Below, one piece after another: positions 43,637 to 52,849 of a stretch of 53,029 bases of DNA. The DNA is from Lacunisphaera sp. (lineage in GTDB: Bacteria > Verrucomicrobiota > Verrucomicrobiia > Opitutales > Opitutaceae). The first letter of the stretch is position 1, and each line of letters begins with the position of its first letter. The translations under genes were made by a program, and so were the position numbers. The notes beneath the pieces were generated by a model. That model was not told where the DNA came from, made no database searches, and saw only the letters and a list, made by a program, of their open reading frames with translations. The DNA is taken from assembly GCA_029945855.1 (NCBI GenBank), contig JAQSDJ010000058.1, positions 1,124-54,152 on the forward strand, read 5' to 3'.

Positions 43637-45016
43637 ATGACCACCCCTCCTGCTGTAGTTCCTGCCGATCATTCCGGTGAATTTGAACGCGAGCGCGTGC
43701 CGGACCGCGCCCTCAAGGGCCCCACCGCCTTTTGGGGCATGTATGCCGGGGAGCACACGGCCGGCACCGAGTTCATGCTCGGGCCGCTCTTCATCGCCTG
43801 GGGCGCCACGGCCAACAGCATCATCTTCGGCCTGCTGATCGGCAATCTCCTCGCCGTGCTCACCTGGCGCTTTCTGACCGCCCGCATCGCCACCGCCCAG
43901 CGGCTCACGCTCTATTACAAGATGGAGAAGATCGCCGGCGGCAAGCTGGTGGTGCTCTACAACCTCGCGAACGGCCTCCTCTTCTGCTTCCTCGCCGGCG
44001 CCATGGTCACCGTCTCGGCCACCGCGGTCGGTCCGTTCTTTCCGAGCATGACGATGCCGACCTTCGACACCATGCTGCCCACCGGCCCCGGCTGGATCGC
44101 CGCCTGTGTGATCATCGGGGCGGCGATGACCCTGGTCGCCCTGAAGGGCTACGGTTTCGTCGCCAAGGTCGGGCACTGGGCCGCGCCGTGGATGTTCCTG
44201 GTCTTTGTCGCCTGCGCCTTCGTCACCTTGGGTCGGCTCGAGAGCTTCGACCTGATGGCATTGCTCACGCCGCCGCCCGGCACGGTGACCAAGATCAGCT
44301 TCTGGGGCGTGGTCTTTTTTGCCTGGTTCTGCAACGCCGCCATGCACCTCGGCATGGCGGATCTGTCCGTGCTGCGCTTTGCGAAAAAAGCTTCCTCCGG
44401 GTGGGCCTCGGCCGCCGGCATGTTCCTCGGGCACTACGTCGCGTGGATCTGCGCCGCGCTCCTGCTGGTTTACTGGGTGCGGTTTCACGGCGTCGATCCG
44501 ACGGTGGGCAAGGATCCGGGCACGATGGTCAACGATGCCGTCGGCTGGGCTGGCCTGATCTGCATCATCATCGCCGGCTGGACGACGGCCAATCCCACGA
44601 TCTACCGCGCGGGTCTCGCCTTCCAGGGCATGGTCCCCGGCATGACCCGCAGCACCGGCACCCTGATCGCCGGCGCCCTGTGCATCGGCGCGGGCATCTT
44701 CCCGGCCTTTGCGATGAACCTGCTCTCGTTCGTCGGCCTCTACGGCACCGTGCTGGCGCCCATCGGAGCGATTATCGTCGTGGATTTCTACTTCGCCGAG
44801 CGCTGCGGGATACCGACCGATCCGGCCGAACGCGCCGGTGCCGGTTTTAATGTCGCGGTGCTGCTGGCCTGGCTCATCCCGGTGGCGGTCGCGATGTATT
44901 GCTACAAATACCAAGGGGTCTTCGCCTCGTTCCTGCCCCTGCCGTGCGCCCTCGCCTGTGCGCTGCTCTATATTGTCTTCTCCAAGGCCTTCGGGCCGAA
45001 GCCGGCCACCGCCTGA
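43637..45016 (+). CDS. NCS1-family permease
   Basis: A 459-residue inner-membrane transporter with about 12 hydrophobic helices. The opening FWGMYAGEHTAGTEFMLGPL and the central TTANPTIYRAGLAFQG match the nucleobase/cation symporter-1 (cytosine, purine, allantoin) layout. The cargo is unknown. ATG 43637 gives a hydrophilic cytosolic N terminus. A 56-residue membrane protein gene begins 12 bases after its stop and probably shares its transcript. Confidence 0.83.
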   Translation: MTTPPAVVPADHSGEFERERVPDRALKGPTAFWGMYAGEHTAGTEFMLGPLFIAWGATANSIIFGLLIGNLLAVLTWRFLTARIATAQRLTLYYKMEKIAGGKLVVLYNLANGLLFCFLAGAMVTVSATAVGPFFPSMTMPTFDTMLPTGPGWIAACVIIGAAMTLVALKGYGFVAKVGHWAAPWMFLVFVACAFVTLGRLESFDLMALLTPPPGTVTKISFWGVVFFAWFCNAAMHLGMADLSVLRFAKKASSGWASAAGMFLGHYVAWICAALLLVYWVRFHGVDPTVGKDPGTMVNDAVGWAGLICIIIAGWTTANPTIYRAGLAFQGMVPGMTRSTGTLIAGALCIGAGIFPAFAMNLLSFVGLYGTVLAPIGAIIVVDFYFAERCGIPTDPAERAGAGFNVAVLLAWLIPVAVAMYCYKYQGVFASFLPLPCALACALLYIVFSKAFGPKPATA

Positions 45017-45028
45017 CCCCCGCCTCCC

Positions 45029-45199
45029 ATGCAATCATTTGCCAAATACCTTGGTCTGCTGGCCCTCGCGGCCACGATTGTTCCGCCGGCCCTTTTCATG
45101 TTCAAGCTCATGCCGCTGGCCGCCATGCAGTGGACGATGCTGGCCGCCACCTTCGTGTGGTTCGCCACCGCCCCGGTCTGGCTGAAGGGCAGCGACTGA
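45029..45199 (+). CDS. Small two-helix membrane protein
   Basis: A 56-residue product beginning MQSFAKYLGLLALAATIVPP. Two hydrophobic helices are separated by FKLMP, and the end is FATAPVWLKGSD. It lies 12 bases after the NCS1-type permease stop and keeps the window's normal coding composition, so I regard it as a real small gene. I infer an accessory subunit or stabiliser of the permease; no family is known to me. Confidence 0.68.
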   Translation: MQSFAKYLGLLALAATIVPPALFMFKLMPLAAMQWTMLAATFVWFATAPVWLKGSD

Positions 45200-45235
45200 C
45201 CCGCGCCGCCGGCCCCAGGCAAAACGATTCAGTTG

Positions 45236-45378
45236 CCCGCGAATAACGCGAATGGCCGCAAATCAAAATGCCTCCGACCTTCCCGGTTTCAGCGGTCACT
45301 GAACGGTGCGTGCAGCCAGGCCGGATCGATTAGGCCGCTGTCCTTTGGGGATTTGCGTCCATTCGCCTCATTCGCGGG
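45236..45378. repeat. Inverted pair of reiterated words (GCGAATAACGCG type)
   Basis: Left arm CCCGCGAATAACGCGAATGG continues with CCGCAAATCAAA (45236-45267). The right arm (45344-45378) reads TTTGGGGATTTGCGTCCATT, then CGCCTCATTCGCGGG, its imperfect reverse complement. About 76 bases lie between. It follows the small membrane protein gene. With the next element it fills the convergent gap before rhaM. Confidence 0.65.
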
Positions 45379-45422
45379 AGATGTGCTGTGGGGATGCGGC
45401 CTCAGCCGGAACAATTCATTTC

Positions 45423-45561
45423 AACCACAGATAAACACGGATGCACCCGGATCGATCAAGGGTTGGAACTCCCCGAGTCGGAACCATTCGGTTCCCGGGT
45501 GCTGGTTCCCTTCAGCTGCTCGGTCCGGGCTATCTGTGTTCATTTGTGTTCATCTGTGGTT
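45423..45561. repeat. Inverted pair of reiterated words (CCACAGAT type)
   Basis: The left arm AACCACAGATAAACACGGAT continues to 45452. The right arm 45532-45561 (ATCTGTGTTCATTTGTGTTC, then ATCTGTGGTT) is its imperfect reverse complement. The 79-base centre contains a hairpin GGAACC-attc-GGTTCC. The words recur two to three times per arm. It ends 20 bases before the rhaM stop. Confidence 0.7.
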
Positions 45562-45580
45562 CTCAACTGCAAGATCCGTA

Positions 45581-45895
45581 TCAGGCCAGGTGGAAGACTT
45601 CCGTCAACTCCCGCGCCACCGGGCTGTGGTCCGGGTTGCTCGGCATGATGTCACCCATGAATTTCCACCAGCGCTGGCAGACCTCGGTCTGCGCCACGGC
45701 CGCCCAGCGGGCCTCGTCCTCGATCTCGACATAGCCGAAGAGCTGGCGCGTCGTCGGGTCGAGGAAAATGGAATAGTTGTGGCTGCCGTGCGCGCGCAGC
45801 ACGGCGGCGAGCTCGTCCCAGATGGGCTGGTGGCGGCGGGCGTATTCCGCCTCACTGCCGGGGTTGACGGACATGACGAAAGCTTTGCGGATCAT
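45581..45895 (-). CDS. rhaM: L-rhamnose mutarotase
   Basis: A 104-residue ferredoxin-like protein that interconverts alpha and beta anomers of L-rhamnose. [20 protein letters not shown], the catalytic-region [19 protein letters not shown] and [20 protein letters not shown] match RhaM. Earlier codons in the same frame run through a purine word tract, so I chose ATG 45895. It is divergent from the oxidoreductase that opens the rhamnogalacturonan genes, consistent with shared control. Confidence 0.92.
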   Translation of the reverse strand: MIRKAFVMSVNPGSEAEYARRHQPIWDELAAVLRAHGSHNYSIFLDPTTRQLFGYVEIEDEARWAAVAQTEVCQRWWKFMGDIMPSNPDHSPVARELTEVFHLA

Positions 45896-46174
45896 GATGG
45901 GGAGGGGGGAGGAGGAAGGTGGAAGGCGGTAGGGGGAAGGCAGAAACCTGAGACCTGAAAGCTGAAGGATGAGAGATTCCGATGGAGCTGCAGCGACCTC
46001 GCTGCAGTCCCCGCGGGCGGGGTCGCCCGCGCTCCAGAGGGTGGGGCGGGAACGTCGCCGACTCCAGCCTGGTCCGGCCGTCCCGTCAAACCGCCAAGAA
46101 ATGCGGACAGTCAGAAATACCCCGGCCAGTCTTGCGCCGGAGCGCAAATCGGACTGTTTTAGTTGGTCATCCCC
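45896..46174. promoter_or_regulatory. Divergent control region with word repeats
   Basis: This 279-base divergent space lies between rhaM and the Gfo/Idh/MocA gene and must contain both promoters, but no -35/-10 pair is clear. Bases 45896-45975 hold a purine-rich tract with AAACCTGAGACCTGAAAGC words. Bases 45988-46007 hold CTGCAGCGA-cc-TCGCTGCAG and 46013-46030 GCGGGCG-gggt-CGCCCGC, both perfect hairpins. Confidence 0.55.
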
Positions 46175-47530
46175 ATGGAGAAGAAACGCATTGCCTTCGT
46201 CGGCACCGGCGGACGCGCCCTGAGCTTCATCGAGCCCGTCGCCACCACCTATCGCGACAACAACGAGATCGTCGGCCTCTGCGACCTTAGCCCCGCGCGC
46301 ATGGCCTACTACAACGGCCTGCTGGCCGGCGAACTCGGCTATCACGCCGTGCCGGCCTACCCGGCCGACCGCTTCGACGAGATGCTGCGCACGGAGAAGC
46401 CCGACACCGTCTTTGTGTGCACCGTCGATTGCACCCACGCCGACTACATCGTGCGCGCCCTGCGGGCCGGCTGCGACGTCATCACGGAAAAACCCCTGAC
46501 CACCGACGCGGCCATGTGTCGCGCGATCCTCGAGGCCCAGGCCGCTTCCGGCCGCCGGGTGCGCGTGGCCTTCAACTACCGCTGGGCCCCGTTCCGCACC
46601 AAGGTCAAGGAACTCATCGCCACCGGCACCATCGGCCGGATCCGCTCGGTCAATCTCGAATACCTGCTCGATACCAACCACGGCGCCGACTACTTCCGCC
46701 GCTGGCACGCGCATGCCGCCGAGTCCGGCACGCTGCTCGTGCACAAGAGCACGCACCACTTCGACCTCGTCAACTGGTGGCTCGACGCCATCCCGCGGCA
46801 GGTCTTCGCCTACGGCGACCTCGTGTTTTACGGCCGCCAGAACGCCGAGGCCCGTGGCGACGGCGCCCTGACCAAATATCCGCGCTACACCGGCCACCCC
46901 GAGGCGAAGAACGACCCGTTCTGCCTCGACCTCGACGAAAGCGAGCCCTTCCGGAAGATCTACCGCGCCGGCGAGGCCGACTCCGGCTACATCCGCGACC
47001 GCAACGTGTTTCGCGACGACATCGACATCTACGACCAGATGTCGCTCAACGTCCGCTACCGCACCGGCGAGGTGCTGACCTATTCACTCACCTGCTACAG
47101 CCCCCGCGAGGGCATGCGCGTGTGCTTCAACGGCGACCGCGGCCGCATCGAGTATCACGAGTTCATCGGCACGCACATGAACCGCGCCGTGCGGCCGAAG
47201 GATTTCAAGCTCGACGACAAGCCCGGGGCCGAGGCCGAGGGCGAGTGGATCAAGGTCTTCCCGCACTTCAAGCCGAGCTACACCGTGCCCATGCCGCCCG
47301 CCACCGGCGCGCACGGCGGCGCCGACGAGATCCTCAACCGTTCCTTTTTTGCCCCGGCGGCCGGCCCGGCGACGGACGAGTGGGGGCGTTTCGCCGGCCA
47401 CGAGCAGGGCGCCGCCTCCATCCTCGTCGGCATCGCGGGCGTCGAGTCCATCAAGCGCAACGTCCCCGTGAACATCACCGACCTTGTGCCGCTCCGCCCC
47501 GAGGCCCAGCATCTCAGCCAGCTGGTCTGA
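46175..47530 (+). CDS. Cytosolic Gfo/Idh/MocA-family oxidoreductase
   Basis: A 451-residue protein. The Rossmann start is [36 protein letters not shown] and the hallmark [16 protein letters not shown] follow. [14 protein letters not shown] and [20 protein letters not shown] carry the region of the usual catalytic Lys/His. It has no signal peptide. Position, ahead of esterase, PL11 and GH105 genes and divergent from rhaM, suggests oxidation of a rhamnose- or galacturonate-derived sugar. Confidence 0.88.
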   Translation: MEKKRIAFVGTGGRALSFIEPVATTYRDNNEIVGLCDLSPARMAYYNGLLAGELGYHAVPAYPADRFDEMLRTEKPDTVFVCTVDCTHADYIVRALRAGCDVITEKPLTTDAAMCRAILEAQAASGRRVRVAFNYRWAPFRTKVKELIATGTIGRIRSVNLEYLLDTNHGADYFRRWHAHAAESGTLLVHKSTHHFDLVNWWLDAIPRQVFAYGDLVFYGRQNAEARGDGALTKYPRYTGHPEAKNDPFCLDLDESEPFRKIYRAGEADSGYIRDRNVFRDDIDIYDQMSLNVRYRTGEVLTYSLTCYSPREGMRVCFNGDRGRIEYHEFIGTHMNRAVRPKDFKLDDKPGAEAEGEWIKVFPHFKPSYTVPMPPATGAHGGADEILNRSFFAPAAGPATDEWGRFAGHEQGAASILVGIAGVESIKRNVPVNITDLVPLRPEAQHLSQLV

Positions 47531-47555
47531 GCCCGGTCTGTTCCTACCCCCTACG

Positions 47556-48470
47556 ATGAAAAACCTGCTGCTTTCGTTCCTTCTGACTTCACTCGCGGTT
47601 GGCGCCGCTGCGGCCGGTCCCGCCGTGATTCCCCTCTGGCCCGAGGGCGTGCCGGGCGCCAAGGACATCGGCCTCGAGCGGCTGGGGGAGGGCGGCCGCA
47701 TCTCCCACGTCTCGGAACCCACGCTCACCGTCTACGGCCCCGCCGTCGACCGGCCCAACGGCACCGCCGTGATCGTCTGCCCCGGCGGCGGCTACACCAT
47801 TGTTTCCAACGAACGTGAGGGCGTCCAATTCGCCCACTGGCTCGGCACGCTCGGCGTCACGACCTTTGTCCTCAAATACCGCATGCAGGAATTCGGGCAT
47901 CCCGCACCCCTGCAGGACGTGCTGCGCGCCGTGCGGCTCGTCCGGTCGCGCGCGGCGGAATTCAAGGTCGATCCCGCCCGCATCGGCGTCATGGGCAGCT
48001 CGGCCGGCGGCCACCTCGCGGCCAGCGCCGGCACCTTGTTCGATCACGCCGACGGCCGGACCGGCGCGGCCCTCGACGCCACCAGCGCGCGCCCCGACTT
48101 CCTGATCCTCATGTATCCGGTGATCTCAATGGACGATCCCGTCGCCCACGCCGGCTCCCGCAAGGCCCTGCTCGGCGTCACGCCGGCGCCCGAATTGCTG
48201 CAGCTGATGTCCCTCGAGAAACAGGTGACCGCCGCCACTCCGCCGACGCTGCTGATCCACACCCAGGAGGACAAGACGGTCCCGGTGGAAAACAGCATCC
48301 TGTTCTTCCAGGCCCTGACGCGCGCCAAGGTGCCGGCCGAGATGTATCTGTTTGAGCACGGTTCGCACGGCATGGGCATGCGCGACGGCCTCGGCACCGC
48401 CTCCGACTGGCCGCAGCGCGCTGCGGAATGGCTGCGTAACCGTGGGCTGCTCACCGCCGTCAAGCAGTGA
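47556..48470 (+). CDS. Exported alpha/beta-hydrolase esterase
   Basis: A 304-residue protein with a signal peptide (MKNLLLSFLLTSLAVGAAAA). The oxyanion-hole sequence is VIVCPGGGYTIV, the nucleophile is the serine of GVMGSSAGGHLAAS, the acid is in TQEDKTVPVENS and the histidine is in EHGSHGMGM. It resembles acetyl-esterase/feruloyl-esterase-like enzymes of plant polysaccharide loci. In context it may remove acetyl groups from rhamnogalacturonan. It starts 25 bases after the oxidoreductase stop. Confidence 0.86.
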   Translation: MKNLLLSFLLTSLAVGAAAAGPAVIPLWPEGVPGAKDIGLERLGEGGRISHVSEPTLTVYGPAVDRPNGTAVIVCPGGGYTIVSNEREGVQFAHWLGTLGVTTFVLKYRMQEFGHPAPLQDVLRAVRLVRSRAAEFKVDPARIGVMGSSAGGHLAASAGTLFDHADGRTGAALDATSARPDFLILMYPVISMDDPVAHAGSRKALLGVTPAPELLQLMSLEKQVTAATPPTLLIHTQEDKTVPVENSILFFQALTRAKVPAEMYLFEHGSHGMGMRDGLGTASDWPQRAAEWLRNRGLLTAVKQ

Positions 48471-48483
48471 CCCCACGTTCCCC

Positions 48484-50535
48484 ATGCGATTCCTTGCCCG
48501 TGTCCTCGGTCTGATTGCAGCCACCGCCGGTTTTTTCGGCGCCGTTCACGCCGGCCCGGTGCCGGTCATGGAAAGGCTCGACCGGGGCGTCGTCGCGGTC
48601 CACCAGCCCGACGGCAAGGTCTTCGTCAGCTGGCGGCTGCTGGCGTCCGATCCGGCGAACACCGCCTTTAACGTCTACCGCACCACCGCCCCGGGGCCGG
48701 CCCGCCCCGGCTGGCCGGGACAACCCGCGGCCCAGCGTGAGCAGGGCCCGGGCATGGTGAAGCTCAACGACCAACCGCTGATCGGGCCGACCTGGCTGCT
48801 GGATTCGTCGCCGATGTTGGAACGCGAAACGGCGTATTTCGTTCGGGCCTCGGTCGATGGCCTGGAAGCGGCCCCGAGCCCGGCCTTCGTGCTCCCGGCC
48901 GGCGCGCCGCCGCTCCCGTATCATGCCGTGCCGATCTCGACCCCCGAGGGCTACACGCCCAACGACGCCTCGCTCGGCGATCTCGACGGTGACGGCCGCT
49001 ACGAAATCATCCTCAAGCAGGAACAGCGTCCGCGCGACAACTCCCAGGCCGGCGTGACCGGCGAGACCCTGCTCCAGGCCTACACGCTCGACGGGAAACA
49101 GCTTTGGACGATCAACCTCGGGAAAAACATCCGCGAGGGCGCGCACTACACGATGTTCATGGTCATCGACCTCGACGGCGATGGCCGGGCCGAGGTCGCC
49201 TGCCGGACCGCCGACGGCACCGTGGACGGCACGGGCAGGATCATCGGCGATGCGACGGCCGACTGGCGCGAGCCGGATGCGAACACCGTGCCAACCAGCG
49301 ATCGCAGCGGCGCCACCACCACGCCGGCGGGCCTGGTGGCCCGGATGGAAGGCCGCATTGTCCGTGGGCCGGAGTATCTGACCGTGTTCGACGGCCGCAC
49401 CGGAGCCGAGCTCGCCACCACCGCCTATCTGCCCGGCCGACACCCCGACACCCAGAATCCCACGCCGGAGCAGATGACCGCCGTCTGGGGCGACGGCTAC
49501 GCCAACCGTTCCGACCGTTTCCTCGCGGGCGTCGCCTACCTCGACGGCGAGCTGCCCTCGCTCATCTTCTGCCGCGGATATTACACCCGCGCGGTCATCG
49601 CCGCGTGGGACTGGCGCGGCGGCCAACTGACTTCGCGCTGGGTGTTCGACAGCGACAAGCTCGGTCCGCCCGACAAGACCAATCCGTGGCGCGGTCAGGG
49701 CAACCACAACCTCTCGGTTGCCGACGTCGATGGCGACGGCCGGCAGGACATCATCTACGGCGCCATGGTCGTCGGTTCTGATGGCAAGGGGCTCTATTCC
49801 ACCGGCTGGGGCCATGGCGACACGCTGCATGTCGGTGATTTCGTGCCCGACAATCCCGGGCTTGAGGTGGGCGACATTCAGGAACGTTTCGACCAGCAGG
49901 GCCTGAGCCTGCGCGACGCCCGCACGGGCAAACCTATTTTCACCATCCCCTCCACCAAGGCTGATACGGAAGGAGGCGACAAAGGGGAGGGGCCCGGTCG
50001 CGGCAACACCTTCAACATCGACCCGCGCTATCCGGGCGCCGAATCCTGGGCCGCCGGTGCCGGCATGGACGGCCTCTTTGACGCCACGGGTCGGAAATTC
50101 CTCGAGCACCGCCCGCGCGGCTTCCCCGTCAATTTCGGCCTCTATTGGGACGGCGACCTGCTCAACGAACTCCTCGACGGCAACCGCATCGTGAAGTGGA
50201 ACTGGGAGACCGGCGTCCTCGACCCGTTGCTGGTCGCCCACGCCTGCACCTCCGGCAACGGCACCAAGTCCACCCCGGCCGTCAGCGCCGATCTCTGGGG
50301 CGACTGGCGTGAGGAGGTGGTCTGGACAACTCGGGACAAGCAGGAGCTGCGCATCTATACGAGCACCATCCCGACGAAGCACCGGTTGGTGACCTTCATG
50401 CATGATCCGCAGTATCGCGTCGCGGTCGCCTGGCAGAACACCGCCTACAACCAGCCGCCGCATCCCGGTTTCTACCTCGACGAGTCCGCCCCGCTGCCCC
50501 CGCGTCCGTTGGTCCGGTATCCCTCCTCCCCCTAA
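48484..50535 (+). CDS. Rhamnogalacturonan lyase (PL11)
   Basis: A 683-residue exported protein (signal MRFLARVLGLIAATAGFFG, then AVHA). It starts with VPVMERLDRGVVAVHQPDGK, typical of the family, and its beta-propeller carries several calcium-binding DxDGD stretches: DLDGDGRYEIIL, DLDGDGRAEVACR, DVDGDGRQDIIYG. SADLWGDWREEVVW near the end is also characteristic. It cleaves the rhamnogalacturonan I backbone by beta-elimination, giving unsaturated galacturonyl ends. It begins 13 bases after the esterase. Confidence 0.92.
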   Translation: MRFLARVLGLIAATAGFFGAVHAGPVPVMERLDRGVVAVHQPDGKVFVSWRLLASDPANTAFNVYRTTAPGPARPGWPGQPAAQREQGPGMVKLNDQPLIGPTWLLDSSPMLERETAYFVRASVDGLEAAPSPAFVLPAGAPPLPYHAVPISTPEGYTPNDASLGDLDGDGRYEIILKQEQRPRDNSQAGVTGETLLQAYTLDGKQLWTINLGKNIREGAHYTMFMVIDLDGDGRAEVACRTADGTVDGTGRIIGDATADWREPDANTVPTSDRSGATTTPAGLVARMEGRIVRGPEYLTVFDGRTGAELATTAYLPGRHPDTQNPTPEQMTAVWGDGYANRSDRFLAGVAYLDGELPSLIFCRGYYTRAVIAAWDWRGGQLTSRWVFDSDKLGPPDKTNPWRGQGNHNLSVADVDGDGRQDIIYGAMVVGSDGKGLYSTGWGHGDTLHVGDFVPDNPGLEVGDIQERFDQQGLSLRDARTGKPIFTIPSTKADTEGGDKGEGPGRGNTFNIDPRYPGAESWAAGAGMDGLFDATGRKFLEHRPRGFPVNFGLYWDGDLLNELLDGNRIVKWNWETGVLDPLLVAHACTSGNGTKSTPAVSADLWGDWREEVVWTTRDKQELRIYTSTIPTKHRLVTFMHDPQYRVAVAWQNTAYNQPPHPGFYLDESAPLPPRPLVRYPSSP

Positions 50536-50546
50536 TCCACCCTCCC

Positions 50547-51959
50547 ATGTTCTCCCGACTGATCCCCGCCGCTGCGGGGTTGCTGTTCGCCTTGCCGCTG
50601 CTGGCCCAGACGCCGGCACCGGTTCCCGCCGCCGGAACGCCCGCGCCCGCGGTGATCAATCCCGGCCGCATTCCGCCCGCTTACCCCACGCCGTATGCGC
50701 CCGCCACGGCGGATGAAATCAAGGCCGTCCTCGGCCGCGTGCTGGGCTATCTCGAGACCGCCAGCCCCATCAAGGTCGTCAAGGTCATCGATCGCAATAC
50801 GCGCGAACCGGTCACCGATCTCACCCGGCTGTCGGGCAACGTCGCCTTCGACCGCACGGACTTCCTGATCACCAGCTACGAGTGGGGCGTCACCTATTCG
50901 GGCATGCTGCTGGCCGCGGAGGTCACCGGCGACACCCGCTATCGCGACTACGCCGCCGCCCGGCTGCAGGCCATCGCCACGGTCGCCGCCCACCTGAAGA
51001 CGCTGCCGCCGCCGGCCACCGAGGCGACCGGCCCGCAGCGGATGTTCGCGCTCCGCCCCGTGCTCCGGCCGCAGTCGCTCGACGACTCCGGCTCCATGGC
51101 CGCCGCCTTCCTCAAGGCCGCCCGCGCCGGCATCGACCCCGGCCAGCTCCGGCCGTGGATTGACAATTACCTCACGTGGATATCCACCGGTCAGTTCCGG
51201 CTGGCCGACGGCACGCTGGCCCGCAACCGCCCGCTGCACAATTCACTCTGGCTCGACGATCTCTACATGAGCGTGCCGGCGCTCGCGCAGATGGGTGCAT
51301 TGACCGGCGAACAAAAATACTTCGACGACGGAGTGAAGCAGGTCCGGCAGTTCTCGGCGCGCATGTTCGTCCCCGCCACCGGCCTCTACCGGCACGGCTG
51401 GGTGCAGGAGATGGAACCGCATCCGTCGTTCCATTGGGCCCGCGCCAACGGCTGGGCCATCGTCGCCATGGCGGAGCTGCTTTCCGTGCTGCCGGAGGAT
51501 CATCCCGGCCGCGCCGCGGTGCTCGCCCAATACCGCGCGCATGCCGCCGGCCTCGCCGCCGTGCAGGGCCGCAACGGGCTCTGGCACCAGCTGCTCGACC
51601 GCCCGGATTCCTACCTGGAGACCTCGGCGTCGGCCATGTTCGTCTACTCGATCGCGCGCGGCGTCAACCGCGGCTGGCTCGACCCGCTTGCCTACGGCCC
51701 GCTCGTGTCGCTCGGCTGGAACGCCGTGGCGACCCAAGTCAACGCGTCGGGCCAGGTGGAGAACACCTGCGTCGGCACGGGCATGGGCTTCGATCCGATG
51801 TTCTACTATTACCGCCCGGTGAGCGTCCTCGCCGCGCACGGTTATGGCCCGGTGCTGCTCGCCGGCGCCGAGGTGCTTGCGCTCCGGCAGGGCCGGGGCG
51901 CCGCCGCCAACCTCAACGACGGCTCCGTCCAGTTTGCCCCGTCGCCGTCCCGTTTTTAA
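50547..51959 (+). CDS. Unsaturated rhamnogalacturonyl hydrolase (GH105)
   Basis: A 470-residue exported (alpha/alpha)6-barrel (signal MFSRLIPAAAGLLFALPLLA). The catalytic acid lies in LWLDDLYMSVPALAQMG, and HWARANGWAIVAMAELL is the conserved aromatic/helical stretch. It hydrolyses the unsaturated galacturonyl residue left by the upstream lyase, releasing 4-deoxy-5-ketouronate and rhamnose. The gene begins 11 bases after the PL11 stop, so the two steps are coupled on one transcript. Confidence 0.9.
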   Translation: MFSRLIPAAAGLLFALPLLAQTPAPVPAAGTPAPAVINPGRIPPAYPTPYAPATADEIKAVLGRVLGYLETASPIKVVKVIDRNTREPVTDLTRLSGNVAFDRTDFLITSYEWGVTYSGMLLAAEVTGDTRYRDYAAARLQAIATVAAHLKTLPPPATEATGPQRMFALRPVLRPQSLDDSGSMAAAFLKAARAGIDPGQLRPWIDNYLTWISTGQFRLADGTLARNRPLHNSLWLDDLYMSVPALAQMGALTGEQKYFDDGVKQVRQFSARMFVPATGLYRHGWVQEMEPHPSFHWARANGWAIVAMAELLSVLPEDHPGRAAVLAQYRAHAAGLAAVQGRNGLWHQLLDRPDSYLETSASAMFVYSIARGVNRGWLDPLAYGPLVSLGWNAVATQVNASGQVENTCVGTGMGFDPMFYYYRPVSVLAAHGYGPVLLAGAEVLALRQGRGAAANLNDGSVQFAPSPSRF

Positions 51960-51970
51960 CCCGCAGCGCC

Positions 51971-52849
51971 ATGAAATCCGTGATCCGACCGCTCTGCCTG
52001 TGTGTCGCCGCGGTGGCCGGTTTCGCCCAAGTCCCCGCCAGCCTGCCCCTGCCGCCTGATGCCGTGGTGGAAAACCGGGGCTTCCATCTCGACCTGCTGC
52101 CCAAGGCCTTCACCGCGAACCCGACGATCGAGATGACCGTTTACAGCGAGCGGACCGACTACGGCCGCACGCTGCCCGAGGCCTCTCCGGAAACCCCCGT
52201 CTACTATGTTTCCCACAGCGATGGGTTCCACCCGATGGGTGCGGTCGTGGGCGGCGAACACCCGCCGATGCCCGAGGAACTGGCGCAGATCCTCCACCGG
52301 ACGCTGACCGATCGCGGCTATCTCCCCGCATCGGACCAGGCGCATCCTCCGGCGCTCATGTTGAATTATTTCTGGGGCTCCCATGCCGCTCTCGATCCGG
52401 AGCTGGCCCTGATGTTCCGCGAATTGCACGAGCAGAATATTCTCGAGCGGGCGCTGCTCGTGGGTGGTCGCGCTTATGCCCGCGAGCTGCGACAGGATAT
52501 GGAATTTGGCCGGGCCCTCCTCGGTGGCAGTTTGAAGCGGGACTACCTGCGCTACCAGGCGACGCACGACCTCTATTACGTCGTGGTCTCCGCCTACGAC
52601 TTCAAGAGCGTCGCCAGCGGTGAGCGCAAACTCGCCTGGCGCACCACCCTGACGGTCAATGCGCAGGGGGTCTCCATGCAGGAGACGCTGTCGCCCCTGA
52701 TCTTCAGCGGCGGGTATTATTTCGGGCGCGACAGTGGCGAGCCGGTGGCCATCCGCCGCGACGTCCAGCGCACCTCGGTGAAACTCGGACCGATGCGCAT
52801 CATCGAGAATGACGTGAAGCTGCCGAAGGCACCGGAGAAAACCAAATGA
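51971..52849 (+). CDS. Exported protein of unknown function
   Basis: A 292-residue protein with a signal peptide (MKSVIRPLCLCVAAVAGFA). The mature part begins with PLPPDAVVENRGFHLDLLP and contains a long helical DPELALMFRELHEQ segment and YYVVVSAYDFKSVASGERKL, then a strand-rich end. I know no family; it is probably periplasmic. It starts 11 bases after GH105 and overlaps the next gene by ATGA, so it belongs to the same operon. Confidence 0.72.
   Translation: MKSVIRPLCLCVAAVAGFAQVPASLPLPPDAVVENRGFHLDLLPKAFTANPTIEMTVYSERTDYGRTLPEASPETPVYYVSHSDGFHPMGAVVGGEHPPMPEELAQILHRTLTDRGYLPASDQAHPPALMLNYFWGSHAALDPELALMFRELHEQNILERALLVGGRAYARELRQDMEFGRALLGGSLKRDYLRYQATHDLYYVVVSAYDFKSVASGERKLAWRTTLTVNAQGVSMQETLSPLIFSGGYYFGRDSGEPVAIRRDVQRTSVKLGPMRIIENDVKLPKAPEKTK

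Noticed and set aside
48460-50619. A 719-codon open frame on the minus strand
   Set aside because: It is antisense to the PL11 lyase gene, whose calcium-binding repeats are clear; the antisense translation has no recognisable motif.
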